This document shows positions 1-12,500 of a stretch of 64,000 nucleotides of DNA, piece by piece. The position numbers were made by a program, and so were the translations under genes. The notes beneath the pieces are model-generated. The model had not been told where the DNA came from. It saw only the letters and a list, made by a program, of their open reading frames with translations, and ran no database searches. Each line of letters opens with the position of its first letter. Position 1 is the stretch's first letter. Where the stretch lies: positions 1 through 64,000 of the forward strand of contig CAJNDS010001957.1 of assembly GCA_905221605.1 (NCBI GenBank), written 5' to 3'. Origin of the DNA: Symbiodinium natans. Its lineage: Eukaryota; Sar; Dinophyceae; Suessiales; Symbiodiniaceae.

Positions 1-1270
1 TTCTCTTATTGAAACGTGCTTAGGGTTTGGGGTTTCGGCTCTCCCAGAGGACAAGCTATGTTGAGCACGATTGAGGATATCGAGCGGAATATCAATAATC
101 GATCTAGCTCACACAAACCGCTGCGGCTCTTCTATTCAACATATGTAAATCATTGCGGCCGCCCTAAGAAAACAAAGCTTTCAAACACGACGGATCGGAC
201 CAAGAATTAGCCTAATTAAATGGGTTTTTGATTTGGACTCAGGCGGTACGTCCTTCGGGCATCACCCCGAACCGCACCCGTCGACCGCATGAACTTATAT
301 TACGTTTCGCGACGAGTCTAGGCCGTAGACGTTAACCATGTTAAAAGCTTCCAATTTCAATTCGGCAAAGTGAACATAAATTATCCTACGTCATATAGAT
401 GGCATCATTTTCATGTCCCAGTTCTCCCTACGTAACCCACCTGATGCGTGGCGTTTCCCAATACGAATTGTCGGCACAATGGCCATATAGCTCAACACAT
501 CATTACGCCATCAATTCGGGTCTGTAAGGGGGAAGAACGCAAGTAAGACCTAGCGAGGAGTAGTAGCACTCGCTTGGAATCAGCCATAATAAGGACATAC
601 GATAGCACACATGACATTTAAATCAGAACGCATGAAGCAGTAAAAACATACGACTGTTAATGATGAAGAATCCAAGTTTACATCTGCCACACTTGTTTCA
701 TTAGTTCAAGTTACTCAAGTCGTGTCAGCCGCCACCACAATCCTTTGTCGATGATTTCGGCAGGCTCTCACGAATTTGAACCGCGCGATTAGGGCCAAGT
801 GAGACTATGGGAAAGCCGTTTGCGCTGCACATCTCGCTGTTGGCAACCTGCGGGCACGTCACATCCGTCAGGTCATATATATGTCTGCACAACTTCCGGC
901 GCCTGCTCCCGAAGCACTGCCTTGTAGTCCACCTATAGTCCTTGCAACAGTCAGCGATTTCGCTATATCATCCCCATAGGTGCAAGAATATTTAGCCTGA
1001 ATGCAACAATCTCAACACTTGATTGCATGTGTGCAACCACTTCCTCGCCGAGCACCAGGAGTCATCCTGAAATGCAGACGATTCCGATCAATACTCCTTC
1101 TAATCATTACACTTTTCGGGAAGGCCTTGTAGAAGGAACCAGTTGCTCTCGACATTGAAGGCCACAACGGCCTCAACGATGCGAGGCTCCGGAAATAACT
1201 CCTGAACCGTAATTGCTGATGAGCTTCTGCAACTTACAGAAAAATGCTGGACGCATGTGAGGCTAAGAGC
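1..1270. other. No gene recognised
   Basis: This stretch is less GC-rich than the rest of the window and has no reading frame longer than about 70 codons, no signal peptide and no repeat that I can see. It is distinct in base composition from the GC-rich DNA that starts near 1.28 kb. I can support no feature in it. Confidence 0.5.
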
Positions 1271-1716
1271 TTTTGAGCGGCTCGCTCTCACGAAAGCTTT
1301 GTATGGAGCCGCCATGTGAGTGTCGCGTTTTGCTTGGGGTGGCTCGACGCTGCATTCGGCCAGCAGATTACATGCCCCCCTGCCTCAAATCTGCACCTCG
1401 TGTGTGTCCACCAGCAGCCAACCGCTGCAACAGCACCACGACGCCATGGTTTCTTGCACGCCCTCGCAGGGTGACTGGAGCGGACTCTGTCCAAAAGATG
1501 CTGATATCCGAGCCTCGACCACGAGATAAGCTGGCTTGGCCGCCTTGCAGAATTCACATTGCAAGGGATCTTGTGCAAAGACAAGGCTCCGACACGGTTG
1601 ATTGTCTGAGCTGCCGACCTCATACACCCAAGACTTCACCTCGCGGGCCACCTGCGGGCATGCTGAATAACCCATACAAACTCTCGCATATTCTCAATCC
1701 GAAAAACGCCTACTAT

Positions 1717-2019
1717 CTACGCGAATCTAAGTCTGGAGCTCTCGACGTCAACGCTTCCGCCACAAACCCGGCCTTGCAGGCTGGTTGCTCTGCGCAGAAA
1801 GACAAAAAAGATGTCAAAGATACGGAAACAGGAGAGCTGTTGGGCCTTCCTTCGCTGCTGCTTTATCTTCAGAATTCGGTGCTTCAAGCGGGCCTCCTCC
1901 TGGCAGAAATCTAGTGCGAAGCCACGGTCAAGCAACGACGGGGACAACCTGGAGCTCGGCTGCCCATCCTCCAGCAAGGCCTTCAACTTCTCTTTCAGCT
2001 CTTTTTTGGATGCGGCCAT
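1717..2019 (-). CDS. Hypothetical exon, Lys/Glu-rich N-terminus
   Basis: I do not recognise this. From an ATG at 2019 the minus strand reads MAASKKELKEKLKALLEDG and continues into a charged helical stretch (QEEARLKHRILKIKQQRR) typical of a short coiled coil. After about 65 residues the frame turns into low-quality sequence, so a splice donor may lie near 1830. It has the strand orientation of the gene cluster further right but no link to it. The codon pattern of the first 65 residues is the only argument for coding; no partner exon was found. It may be an isolated first exon or a chance frame. Confidence 0.3.
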   Translation of the reverse strand: MAASKKELKEKLKALLEDGQPSSRLSPSLLDRGFALDFCQEEARLKHRILKIKQQRRKAQQLSCFRIFDIFFVFLRRATSLQGRVCGGSVDVESSRLRFA

Positions 2020-2465
2020 CGTCGCCCAATAGGCCGGCGGCCGAACCCTTCTCTCCAAATCAACTTGAACCACGGCTCAACCAAAAGCAGCATCAGTATT
2101 GGAGCCTCGTCGCCCGGCGTTTTAGGATCTATCGCGGCTAGAGCGCTTAAATAAGGTCAAGGTTGCACCTGCTGCGACTACAACCGCATTACAACAACGC
2201 AGCGCCGCCGGAGACTAGATCACGACTACCGAAAGCTCGCTCAGTCGGTCTAAGCATCGTCACCCTGAGACTAATGCGCGAAAGCCAACAGCAGCAGCCA
2301 ATCGCACGCGCTCCGGATGAACCAGCATCGGCACGCAACATAATCGACATACACGCAACTTTTTGTCATCCTGTTGATTTCCTTCCGCCACGACAGTCGA
2401 CCAACCTACAAGCACCAGGGCATTGGCCCCTTGGCCCATCGCCACGCTTCTGCGCCACGCGCACA

Positions 2466-3017
2466 CTACGTAAAGAGTGCGGCGTGCTCGGACAGAGCGA
2501 AGTGGGACAGGATGGGTGGGCTGCGGGAGTTCATCACGAGGATTCCGTAGCCCATGCTCTGGCCCACTCCCTTGTTGCTGCTCTGGGCCATGGGCAGGTC
2601 TTCCAACAAGCCATCGGAATCACCACAAACCTTATCGCGCTTCCACAGAGAACTGCTCTCCCTGAAACGCTTGGCATCAAGGCCAGAGCCAGGGTCCGTG
2701 CCGATGATTGGTTCAAAGCTGACCGCGGCCTGCTCCAGAGGATGCCCTCCAAACCCTCCAAATCGTCCCATTCTTGGTCGTAGCGACCCCTTCTCGGACA
2801 AAGGTGCCCCGAGTGGGACAAAGCATGATGTTGGACTTAGCGATAGTGTCCACAGGAAGCTGTTGCCGGCGCCCTTGCTTGGGACGCCGTCCGGGGTCGT
2901 AGACAGGCCATCAGACGGGCGCAGGAGCGCCTGGGGAAATTCGGCATCCTGCCAGTCACCCTTGTTTGGCAGAAGGGGCAGAAGCGTCAAGGGGGACAGG
3001 ACGTTCGCCGCGAACAC
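2466..3017 (-). CDS. Unrecognised open frame, doubtful
   Basis: An open minus-strand frame of 183 codons rich in Gly, Ser, Pro and Leu, opposite an even longer plus-strand frame (2163-2783). In GC-rich DNA such overlapping frames are common by chance. A hydrophobic stretch (RLQLLLLLTWCMI) lies just upstream in another frame near 3090-3110 and could be a signal peptide joined by splicing, but no splice pair is compelling. There are no recognisable motifs. It is listed because it is the longest frame in the first 5 kb on the strand used by the neighbouring genes. Confidence 0.2.
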   Translation of the reverse strand: MFAANVLSPLTLLPLLPNKGDWQDAEFPQALLRPSDGLSTTPDGVPSKGAGNSFLWTLSLSPTSCFVPLGAPLSEKGSLRPRMGRFGGFGGHPLEQAAVSFEPIIGTDPGSGLDAKRFRESSSLWKRDKVCGDSDGLLEDLPMAQSSNKGVGQSMGYGILVMNSRSPPILSHFALSEHAALFT

Positions 3018-4662
3018 CCAGAACAGGCAACATCGCCCAAGCCTGCAGGCTCAGGTTTGTGGGTCTTCTTGATCATGCACCAAGTCAGCAACAACAAGAG
3101 CTGAAGCCTCGTGAACGACCTCTTCGTGTTCATCTTTCGTGCCCTTGGCGGCAGCAAATTAGAACATGCGAATGACTGCTGCACTGCTCGTATTCCTACA
3201 GTCCTACTCCTATTACGACATTAACCGCGCTGCTCCCAAGAATGCCGCGGCGACGCGGTGCGCAACAGCCACCACTTGGCTTCTTTGTATTGGAAGGTAT
3301 ACAGCAAAGCACACATTAACAGCAACGCTGCAATAGAACAACAATCTCCATCAGCATAGCACTAGCACTGGGCGAATCAAATCACACTTGTAACAGCAGC
3401 ACAATGACCATCACAGCTCGCCTTGCGAATGCGCTTCCATTGTAGAAAGCAACCATCATTCATGGGTTCATCCCAACCGTTTCTGTCACAATCAGACCAA
3501 AAACTCAAATGCACAAATCTCTATCGATCACCCATACTGTGGTCACGCAGTACGCTTATGGCAAGCACTGCGCAACATGCATGTTGAATGCTATGTCTGT
3601 ATGTGAGGGCTACGCGCCAACGGATGTACGCGGGCACACGTGTGCAGAGCAGCACGCTGGACCGCGCAGTAGATCGACACAGTTGACTAAGAACAGCAGG
3701 TGGGAGGGCGCTCGCGCGGCTTCCTGTTTTTGCGATAGCAGGTAGACTCAGGACAGCAATGCAAATACACTGCAACAGGAATCGCCAAATTTGAGCCCAA
3801 GCTTCAGAAGTCGGACAGCAGCACCAGAACCAAAGGGTGCCTGCGCAGTACTGATTAAGCATACTGTTGGTCAGGTGGTTGGCCGTGCAGCGCAAGACCG
3901 GGGCATTGGCATTGGACTTCTCTCCGGAGGTCCCCAACGCGCTGAGCAGCATCTTCGACACGCTGCCGCAGGTCTCAGTTTGATGTCAGGTTGTGCACTT
4001 GGTGAAGTCTGGGAGCAGGCCCACAGGAATGAGATTGATCACTTAGCTGCGGTGGTTGGCATTGCAGAGCAAGCACCACGCGACGACAACAAAGCACAAA
4101 CCCGTTCAGCCCCGAACCCTGGGACGTCGGGGAAGTCAGATCAATATCTTCCATGGCTGAAATGAGCCAAACACTTGCAAGAAGTCGCGACACCTACAAA
4201 CATTCACAATCATCCACAAACCATCTGCGCGTACGATTCAGCTCCAGCAGTTCCACTTTCCACACAAAGGAAGGAACTGACGGGACATTGGCGGCTTAGG
4301 AGACGGGCTGCCGCTTATCAGAGCCTTGCGATTCGTGATGCGCGCTCGGCCGGGCTGTCCAACTCGGGTACATGCAAAATAGCGGGGCCCACATCTCGAG
4401 TTGCAGAGTTGATCTGCGAAGTTGCACGTACGTGAACACAAAGCCCATGAGCTGCGAAGTCACACTTTGGCTTTAAAGGAAAAAGAAGATATAGCGCAGT
4501 CTCGCAGCTCTTCACGGACCCTCGCACTAAAAGACACCTTGGAGAAGCTGCATGGACAGTTTCAGACTCGAAATTCGGCGCCACGCCAGCATCTTAGGTT
4601 TCTGCACTTGGCCCGGAAGACAAGGTCATTAAAATGAGCAATGGCGAAAACCCTTTGAGATT

Positions 4663-4875
4663 TTTGTTCGACTATGGAAGTGCTCTCGCGGGCTCTCGCG
4701 CGGCCTTTGCAGACCTCTTCGCGCGCTGACGCGCACGTTTTTGGGGGGGTTGCACTGACGCGGACTATCGCGGGAAGCTGCTGAAAACCCTCTCGCGCGT
4801 TATCGCGCGCTCTCGTAAACAGAGCTCTCTCGCAGAAACTATCGCGCACTGGCGCGCCTAGGACTTTAGCTGACG
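4663..4875. repeat. CG-rich cryptic repeat patch
   Basis: Short related words (CTCTCGCGCG, CTATCGCG, CTGACGCG, TTATCGCGCG) recur about every 15-30 bases. The patch is very CpG-dense compared with the AT-rich DNA right after it. It looks like a degenerate short-period repeat and includes several small palindromes. No function can be assigned. Confidence 0.45.
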
Positions 4876-4977
4876 CGGGCCAATCAAAGGCGAACCCTCT
4901 ATCTAATTCTTTCATGGAAGGTTTTTGGCACCGCTCAAATAAGTCCTGTTTCCTTTGAATAGAATTCAACTTCTGAA

Positions 4978-5150
4978 TATGATCCTACTTCCTCCATACT
5001 CATTAAATAAGATGTTAAAGCAAATCTTATTTCCTCACGAGATTTATTGGGATATTGAATGATCTTATTTCCTCACAAAATCTATAAGAAACGCATTGAA
5101 GCAATCCTACTTCCTCACGATACCTCTAAAACAAATCCTATTGGGTGCAA
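4978..5150. repeat. Degenerate ~30-40 bp AT-rich repeat
   Basis: The phrase ATCTTATTTCCTCACGA, or a close variant (ATCCTACTTCCTC, TCTTATTTCCTCACAAA, ATCCTACTTCCTCACGAT), occurs four times at roughly 35-45 base spacing. It is an imperfect tandem repeat in AT-rich intergenic DNA just left of the duplication boundary. Confidence 0.5.
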
Positions 5151-5740
5151 AGCAGCTATACAAGAAGACCTTGGGCAATGCCCAACCAAACGCAAAGCTT
5201 GCTCTGCGCGGTCTTTGCTGGAGCGACATCCGCTTCAAACTCCAATAAGTTTCTAACCCTCTCTAGGCTCTCCATGGCTCTCTAGCCGTCCTTGACACTT
5301 TTTAGGGCTCCTTCGCATCATGGTGCGTAAGTATCTTGAAGCCTGTTTTCTGTCTGCTGTGGCTATTTTGCCCTTGTTAGGCATATGCTTTGCTGACTTC
5401 TGCAGCAGAGTCCAGGCATCCTAGCGTTTCAAAAGCAGGTATCATATGTGTGACACCTGCACCAACTCTTCGCCGTTTCGCAAGGGAATCTAGGAACCCT
5501 GCTCGGAAAAAACAATGAAGATTGACAAGCCGTTAGCTTCTTTTTGCACTGAAGCAGAGTGGCTTTCGGCTCATGAATTATCACCTCAGTACCCATATTT
5601 GAAAGGCTTCGCACCATGATTCGCCAAGCAGGCAAATGCCTCCATGTGTATGAGGTTGCACATCTCACTCGCTTCCTGGCTTTCTCAGGCCACTGACAGT
5701 CGCATGATCGCCCTTTTTCTTGCACTGATGCAAATGGGCA

Positions 5741-5833
5741 TGTCCCAAAGTAGGGGTACCCCTTAAATACCCCCCAAATACAATCATCCTTACTATAGGA
5801 AGCCCCAAAAAGGGTACACCTATTTTCGGAAAC
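5741..5833 (-). mobile_element. MITE-like element, GTACCC termini (copy 1)
   Basis: About 93 bp bounded by TCCCAAAGTAGGGGTACCC and its near inverted complement, which ends CCTATTTTCGGAAA. The interior carries AATACAATCATCC and a TATAGGAAGCCCC motif. The same layout recurs at 8843-9012, 24681-24772, 27832-27996 and 43508-43602, so it is a dispersed short inverted-terminus family. It lies downstream of the last identified exons of receptor copy A. Confidence 0.6.
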
Positions 5834-6339
5834 CCCCAAATTACTGGAACGGTAAATAGTGAGAGTCCTTGAGGGGATGGACGTTGTGGGGTCTGTTTCG
5901 GCTTGCGGACAAGGACATTGACAATTTCAGTCAAGGGGCTGCGATCGGATTCCGATGAGAAAGAAACCGCTCTGTACCAACATGATGCCTTGTGCGAACG
6001 CTAAGACTCTAAGATAAGAGTATGGGGAGCCCTCCAGATAGTGGCTTGCGAACATGGATTCATGGCATACCGGTGCTTGGAAGGAGTGGAGGCATGAATG
6101 CATGGGTACTCGTAATGAGGATTCTGTAGGGACCATGGGCAATTCGCTCCCCATCACTTCCGCTAAGGCACCGGTACCTCACTTCTGGATGAGTTGCAAG
6201 AAGTGCATCGACGTGCATCAATCGGGTTCCGTTTTATCCGCACAAATGTAGGCAGAGAGCCCTTTCTGCAAGGTAGCCAGGTCGGCTTGGAATCCTCGGT
6301 TGCAAGACTATTGCCTCCTCCACTCCCCTTAAGCACCAC

Positions 6340-9300
6340 TAAACCACTGAAACGCTCACAGAAAGGAGGATGGCAACAGAGGATCGTGTCTGCGTTGCAT
6401 CCAGCGCCTCACTCACTGCCTGGATGAGAAACTTGTTCACCTGATCAAAGCCACCTGGTTGAGCCCGAACCAAGTCATCAATCATCTTCTTGTCTTCCTT
6501 CAGCCGGGGTTTGAACACAAATGCGGGAACCTTTCGCTCGGGAAGACTACAGTTCTAGCAAAAAAAGCTGCTTACTGAAGGCTGACTCCAGGCGTCCAGG
6601 GAGCTGGCGCTGGCATCTTGCAGCTTCAGGCTCGACAGCTTCTGGCTGATGGTGAAAGCAAGGTCCATGTTGCACTGACCAAGGTTCATGATTCCAGAGG
6701 GCGTGCCAAGAAACAGCCCTTGAAGCTTCTTCTCCCTGCTTAGGGTAGCTGTCTGCAGTAGCTCAAACAGGCACCACGACCTTGTCAAAGGTCGCACCGC
6801 CTCATCTAGAACCATGACGGTGCCTTTGTACCCGGCGCTACGCAATGCCAGGTAGAAGGATGAGAACTCCCACGTCTCACCCAGTTCTTCTTGTACTTTC
6901 CACTGGTTGTTGCTGAAGGTGCAAATCCAGTAGGTCACCGAACGCAACTCGGTCACCCGTGCACCCAAGCTTCCCTCAGCATGTTTGCGTATGGTCTCCA
7001 CAAAATGTGCGAAGGGGGTCCCCCAGTAGTGAGACACGAACCACTGCATCTTGCTCGGACCAACCACGTCAGCATAAGATAGTTGCCAGGGCTTTGTAAG
7101 AGGCTGGACAATGTTGCTGCAGAGGTAGTACATGTTTCCTGAGCTCGATTGCAAAGCAAAAGCCCAAATTGAACCAATCCTACCAAGTACAATCCCCTGG
7201 ACCCTATACCCTAAACCCTGAACCCTGAACCCTAAACCCTAAACCCTAAACCCTAAACCCTAAACCCTCAACTTATGAAGGCCACGCATCTGTTGAGGAT
7301 GTGCTCCTGAAAGGAATGGTAGAAGTCGAGCAGCTGACTGGCACTGAGAGCTCTCGAAGCTCCTCTGTCTGAAGCCTTCCTTACGGAACACACACCATCC
7401 AATTCGAATCTCCCAAAGCATGGTTTAGGGTTTTAGGGTTTAGGGTTTAGGGTTTAGGGTTTAGGATTTAGGGTTTAGGGTTTAGGGTTTAGGGTTTAGG
7501 GTTTAGGGTTTTCTTATGGACCATAAATCGTTGAAGAAATACAGCCTCCACGACAGCCACAGTGGTGTTTGCATATAGGCCTGTGGAGCTTACGCTCACT
7601 TTGTTCTCTTCTGCTGCTGTAGGCCCAAGGCCCAAGGGAAACAGCACGCATCAATAATTTGACTAAGACAAGCCAATGACTTTCTTGCCGTAGAGAGAAA
7701 AAGCCCTCCGCACTCGTCTAAGTTTCACCTGCAACCACGCCAGCTTAGCCAACAAGTCACTGTCAGCAGCGGAGAAAGAACTCAACCCTAAATCGCCGAA
7801 AGGAGGTGTCGGCCCCTTTTGGTCTCCAAGGTTCGGGTTCGGGTTGAGCTTCTGCATTCGTTTGGCGAAGTCCTGCAGGTCCAGGTCCAGCTTTCCGGTC
7901 TGCTGCTTCCCTTGGATTAAAGATTAAAGTATGGATTAAAAGGATTCGAGGGGATTCAAGAAGTAGTTTCAGGGTGAATTCAGAATTCACCAACTTGGCT
8001 GTGGCCTATGGCCTATGGTGCAGCATGTCTGCGAATCGTTGCTGAGTGCAGTCTGGGTGGCCCTGCTGTCGCCAGTGGACAAGAACGGCTGTCAAGGCAC
8101 CCAAGACAAGCATGGCTGCTTCTGTCAAGGTCAGACGGAAGTTGCCTGTCATCTCCTCAAGCTCAGCTAATGCCACGACGCCCACAAGGCCAGCCACCAG
8201 CAGCACTTGCCAGAGGGAGAAGGGGATCATGATGCCTCTACCGAACACCGAGTCGCGGTGTTTCAGATGCCCTGTGCCCCTCGAAGTCTCGATGTCCTTG
8301 CTCAGAGCAACATCGTCTTTGACGTCCAGAAGCAAGAACCTTTGCATTCAAACAGTCGGACAGCAAGCTGCTCCCAAGCAATCAGTTCACTAGGATCCCA
8401 ACCTGAAAAGGACTTGGTTGTTTGGGACACCCGTTGTTTGGATTCCAAGGAACTGAATATCATTCCAAATCTGAACTCGAAATTCTTGTCCGTCCAAGAG
8501 AGGGTGGCCAGTCTGCTCAAACCTGGTTAAACTCAGGCTGCGAGTGTATTCTAGCATTCTACAAGCCACGGCCCTTCCTCCGAAACAGTGTTGGATGCAC
8601 AAGGTGCGCAGCAGCTTTTCCGATGACCCTAAGACGATCGATGCGAAAGGTCTAGCTCGAGGGAACTGGGAGTCAATGCAACTAGTGGAGCCCAACTGGG
8701 GAGAACTGTGTGCAACTAGTGGAGCCCAGCTGGTGACGCAGACTTGTACGGCGCGGCCATTGTCGGGGTTTCGATCAGCAGCCAAGTAAGGAGTGGGCAG
8801 AACCTGCAAACCCTAATGCACCGAATCCCCATTAGGATAATATGGGGGTTTCCCACAAAATAGGGAGGGGTGCCCTGAAGCATGCATGTTGCTAGCCATC
8901 TCGGCAGAACTGCAAGTGCCTGCCCTAAAAGGCCCTACTTGTGATTGGGGGTTCCTAGAATAAGGGTTGTAGTATTTCGGGAGTATATCGGGGTACCCTT
9001 ATTTTGGGACATGCAGCTAAACCCCAAACCCTAAACCCTTGACCCTAAACCATAACCTTTAAACCCTAAATACGTATATATGTTTATATGTATATAAACA
9101 TAGATAGATATACATATCTTACCCCTATTTGGCGAAATAGCCATACCGGTCTCAAGGCCCCATGGTAGCTCTACTTGGGGTGAGGTTCGACCGGTGCAAT
9201 GAGGCACACACCATTGGGTCTAGGGTTTAGGGTTTAGGGTTTACGCAATGGAAGGGAGTGAAAGGGTTTAGGGTTTGGGGTTTAGCGTTTAGGGTTGAGG

Positions 9301-9516
9301 GTTTAGGGTGTAGGGTTGGAGTGGATGGAGCCCCGTTGCTTGTCTATGGGGAGCGGTCAGTTTTTGAGAAGACGTCATGACCTGAGAAATGTACTCCAGA
9401 CGCCATAGCCACCCACTGCATGCAGAATGGATGGATGGATAGATAGACAGAGAGACATATAAAAAGAGAGAGAGAGAGAGAGCGCGACAGGGAGAGGGAG
9501 AGGGAGAGGGAGAGCA

Positions 9517-9559
<43 letters not shown>

Positions 9560-12500
9560 TAGATGGATGGATAGACAGATGAAGAACTAGATAGGTATAT
9601 ATCAAATAGAATGTGTGTGTGCGCGCAGATCATGCATTGTGCACACTATACATTGCACCCAAACACCAAACGATCCGGATGAGCCATGCACCTCAAGTGC
9701 ATCTTTCGCTTGCCACTCAGCATCCAGTGCCGCACTTTCGTGGTCACCATCACACCTTCCTGGCCCAGCCGCACATCCCGCACTGCCAAAGGGAGGCCAC
9801 TCACATATGGGAGCATCACAAAAAACCCAGCTGCTAAGATGAATGCCGTCGGTATTGCCAGAACATTGACCATCGCGCGCGTGCATGCTGTCTTCTCCTT
9901 GTTGACCTGCACCCGAAGCCACATGTCTTCGCACCGAAGGCAAGAAGCACCGCCCAAAACAGGCATGAAACGGTTTGCTTGGCAGGGACTGCAAGGAACA
10001 TTGTTCCCAACAGCCTGCTTGTACCATCCCTTCTGACATGCCACGCAGGTCCAATGCTTGCGTTGCACGTATTCATATCCTGCCGGACAGCCTCCTAATT
10101 CACAGTTTGCGCCAAAGAAAGGCTCCTGGCACAAGCAGCTCCCATTGCCGTGTTGTGCACTTTCGGTGCGGGCCAGGTCATCATCATGGCACTTGCCCCG
10201 TGTTGAGCAAACATTGCCTGGGATGAAGAGTGCACACTGTTCAGGAAGCAGATGGTGAGAACTGATCCCTTCAAACATCCCTCGCCCAGAAATGGTAAGC
10301 TTTGCCTGCAATCTGTCATTGAGGTTTAGGGAATGTGTCATCAAGGGGGGTAAGATGGGGGGGGGGGGCAACTGTTATCCGCTTCTTAACGCCAGCTGGA
10401 TACACAAACAGGTTGCTGGTACCGCTAGGGGATCGCCCAGGACATGGCTCACAGCTGGAGAGTACATCCAGGCTTCTCGAATAGATGTTCCTGGTCTCGG
10501 CCCGGTAGAAATCAGCCGCGCAGCCCGAGCAATCCAGGAACTGGTATCCTGCAGCGTCAGTGGGTTTGGTTGTGAGCATTGCAATCAGCCGGCTCTTGAG
10601 AAAAGTCAACCACTTAATGAGGAAGAGTCAGGAAATAAACGGGCACTGCGGTTATTGACCCCTGGTGTCCAGACAAGCACTCGCATTTACCCAAAGAGGG
10701 ATTGCAAAACCCTCTGCCGCTGCAGGTCTCGCGCTTGGTGCAGAAGCCCTTCTCGAAGAAACGGAGGCCCTTCCAGTCCGGGTTGGCCTCCGAAACAAGA
10801 ACGTCTGCAATGCCATCTCCATTCCAGTCCCCAACTGCCAAACCAATTGACAAATAGCAATTGAGTTCGATGTCTCGGAACGGATTCTCACTCTGTGGCA
10901 GTTCCCTCAGTCGGAAGCTTCCTAGTCCTTCCAACACTAACAGCCGGTCATCAGTTCCGAGGAGGAGATCCATCCGCATGTCGCCATTGTAGTCGAAAGC
11001 ACGCAAGGCACACTTGTAGCCGCTGAGACTGACTGGAAGAGCTTCTCTTGCAAGCCACTCGCTGGACGTCTGCTCGAAGAAGAGAAGGGAGGTATCTGTG
11101 CAGACTACCAGGTCCAGGTCACCATCGTAATCCAAATCTGCCAGCTCAAAATCGTCCCCTCCAAGACCACTTTCACGAAAACCCTCGTTGAGCTTCCAGA
11201 AGGGATTAGCTTTCCCGGCTTTCTGTTGCAGCGATCCGTTCTGCAATCGCTCAAAGTACACCAATGAGAAAGGGCGGACACCCACGTCACAACCGCCTGC
11301 TCCCCCGACACAGCCAACTGCGTCGGTGCGCCCATCGCCGTTCACATCTAGGAGCTTCGTATGGGCCAAGCCTTCGAAGGTGTGCTCCAGGGGAGGTGGC
11401 TCCACTTCATGAAGTCCACTTGCGGATCCCTCCAGAACCCTGGTGCCATATTCTTTGTGTGGGGACGTCAAGACCAAGTCGAGGAGACCATCTCCATTCC
11501 AGTCCACTAAAGATGGATCGATTTTCGACCACTCGATGCGCACGGCACTGAAGACCGACTCCGACTTCGTCCTCTCAAAGAATCTCGAGTCGAGCATGCT
11601 GGAGACAAGCTGGATTGAGCCATCCTCGTTGCTGACCAACATATCCTGCAGGCCGTCCCCGTTCCAGTCGGCGCTTGTAAATGATTGGTTGCTGAAGTGG
11701 GGGAAATTTCCCTGACGATGCATGAAGCTTCCATCCAAGGTGTGCTCAAAGAACAAGAGATTTTCAGTCGGGCCGTGGTCCCAGCCTACATTCTTGACGA
11801 TGAGGTCAAGCAGGCCGTCTCCATTCCAATCCACTGGCTGCAGAACACCTTCAGGGGCTTCTCAAAGGAAAGGCCTTCTAAGGGGTAGCAGGAGGGGCCC
11901 CTAGAAGGCACCCTTAATCTTATTCCCCTATATATATCCCTCTTAACATAAATATATATATATATATGTGCCTTATATAGTCCCTATATACCTAAGTAGC
12001 CCCTAATGAGCCCCTACATTACAGTTAAGGTCCTTTCTAAGGGTCCCTCCTTTAGTCCCTTGACTCTTGCACTTCAAACAGTCTATACAACCCTATACAA
12101 CCCTAAGGGTCCACGTACCTAAATAGGGAACACATGGGCCTTAAAGTACTGCATATATAGGGACTTTGGGGCCCAAGTATATGATAATGAGGTACATGGA
12201 CCCTTAGGGCAATATAAATACATCAGTACGTCCCATAAAAGGGAACCTTCCATTTTTTTGCAAGCCTCTCCTGGGTTGTTCATGAACGGCCTCAAACCTT
12301 GGAACAAGTGCTTCATGCCCGTGCGCTCGGAAACGTTCCCGTCAGCCAAGTGCTCAAAGTACCTGGGCGGCTTAGGACCCAGAACCCTCTCTTCATATGG
12401 GGCAGTCCATGAGAGACCACAGCTATGTCAGGTTCATAGCCTTTCAGATATCTTAACTCTAAATACATAGCCTTTCAGACATTTTTTTAACTCTAATACC

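Larger units (their letters stand above)
3190..5330. other. Intergenic stretch without supported genes
   Basis: Frames here are short or overlap on both strands and carry no motif. The right part contains two simple repeat patches, listed separately. The segmental duplication begins near 5331. Confidence 0.5.

Noticed and set aside
4562-4969. Minus-strand frame containing DRGFAFDW, resembling DRGFALDF at ~1920
   Set aside because: The similarity is six or seven residues, the DNA does not match, and the frame crosses the CG-rich repeat patch.
9289-9633. Ser/Leu repeat frames
   Set aside because: Translation of the GA microsatellite inside an intron of receptor copy A.
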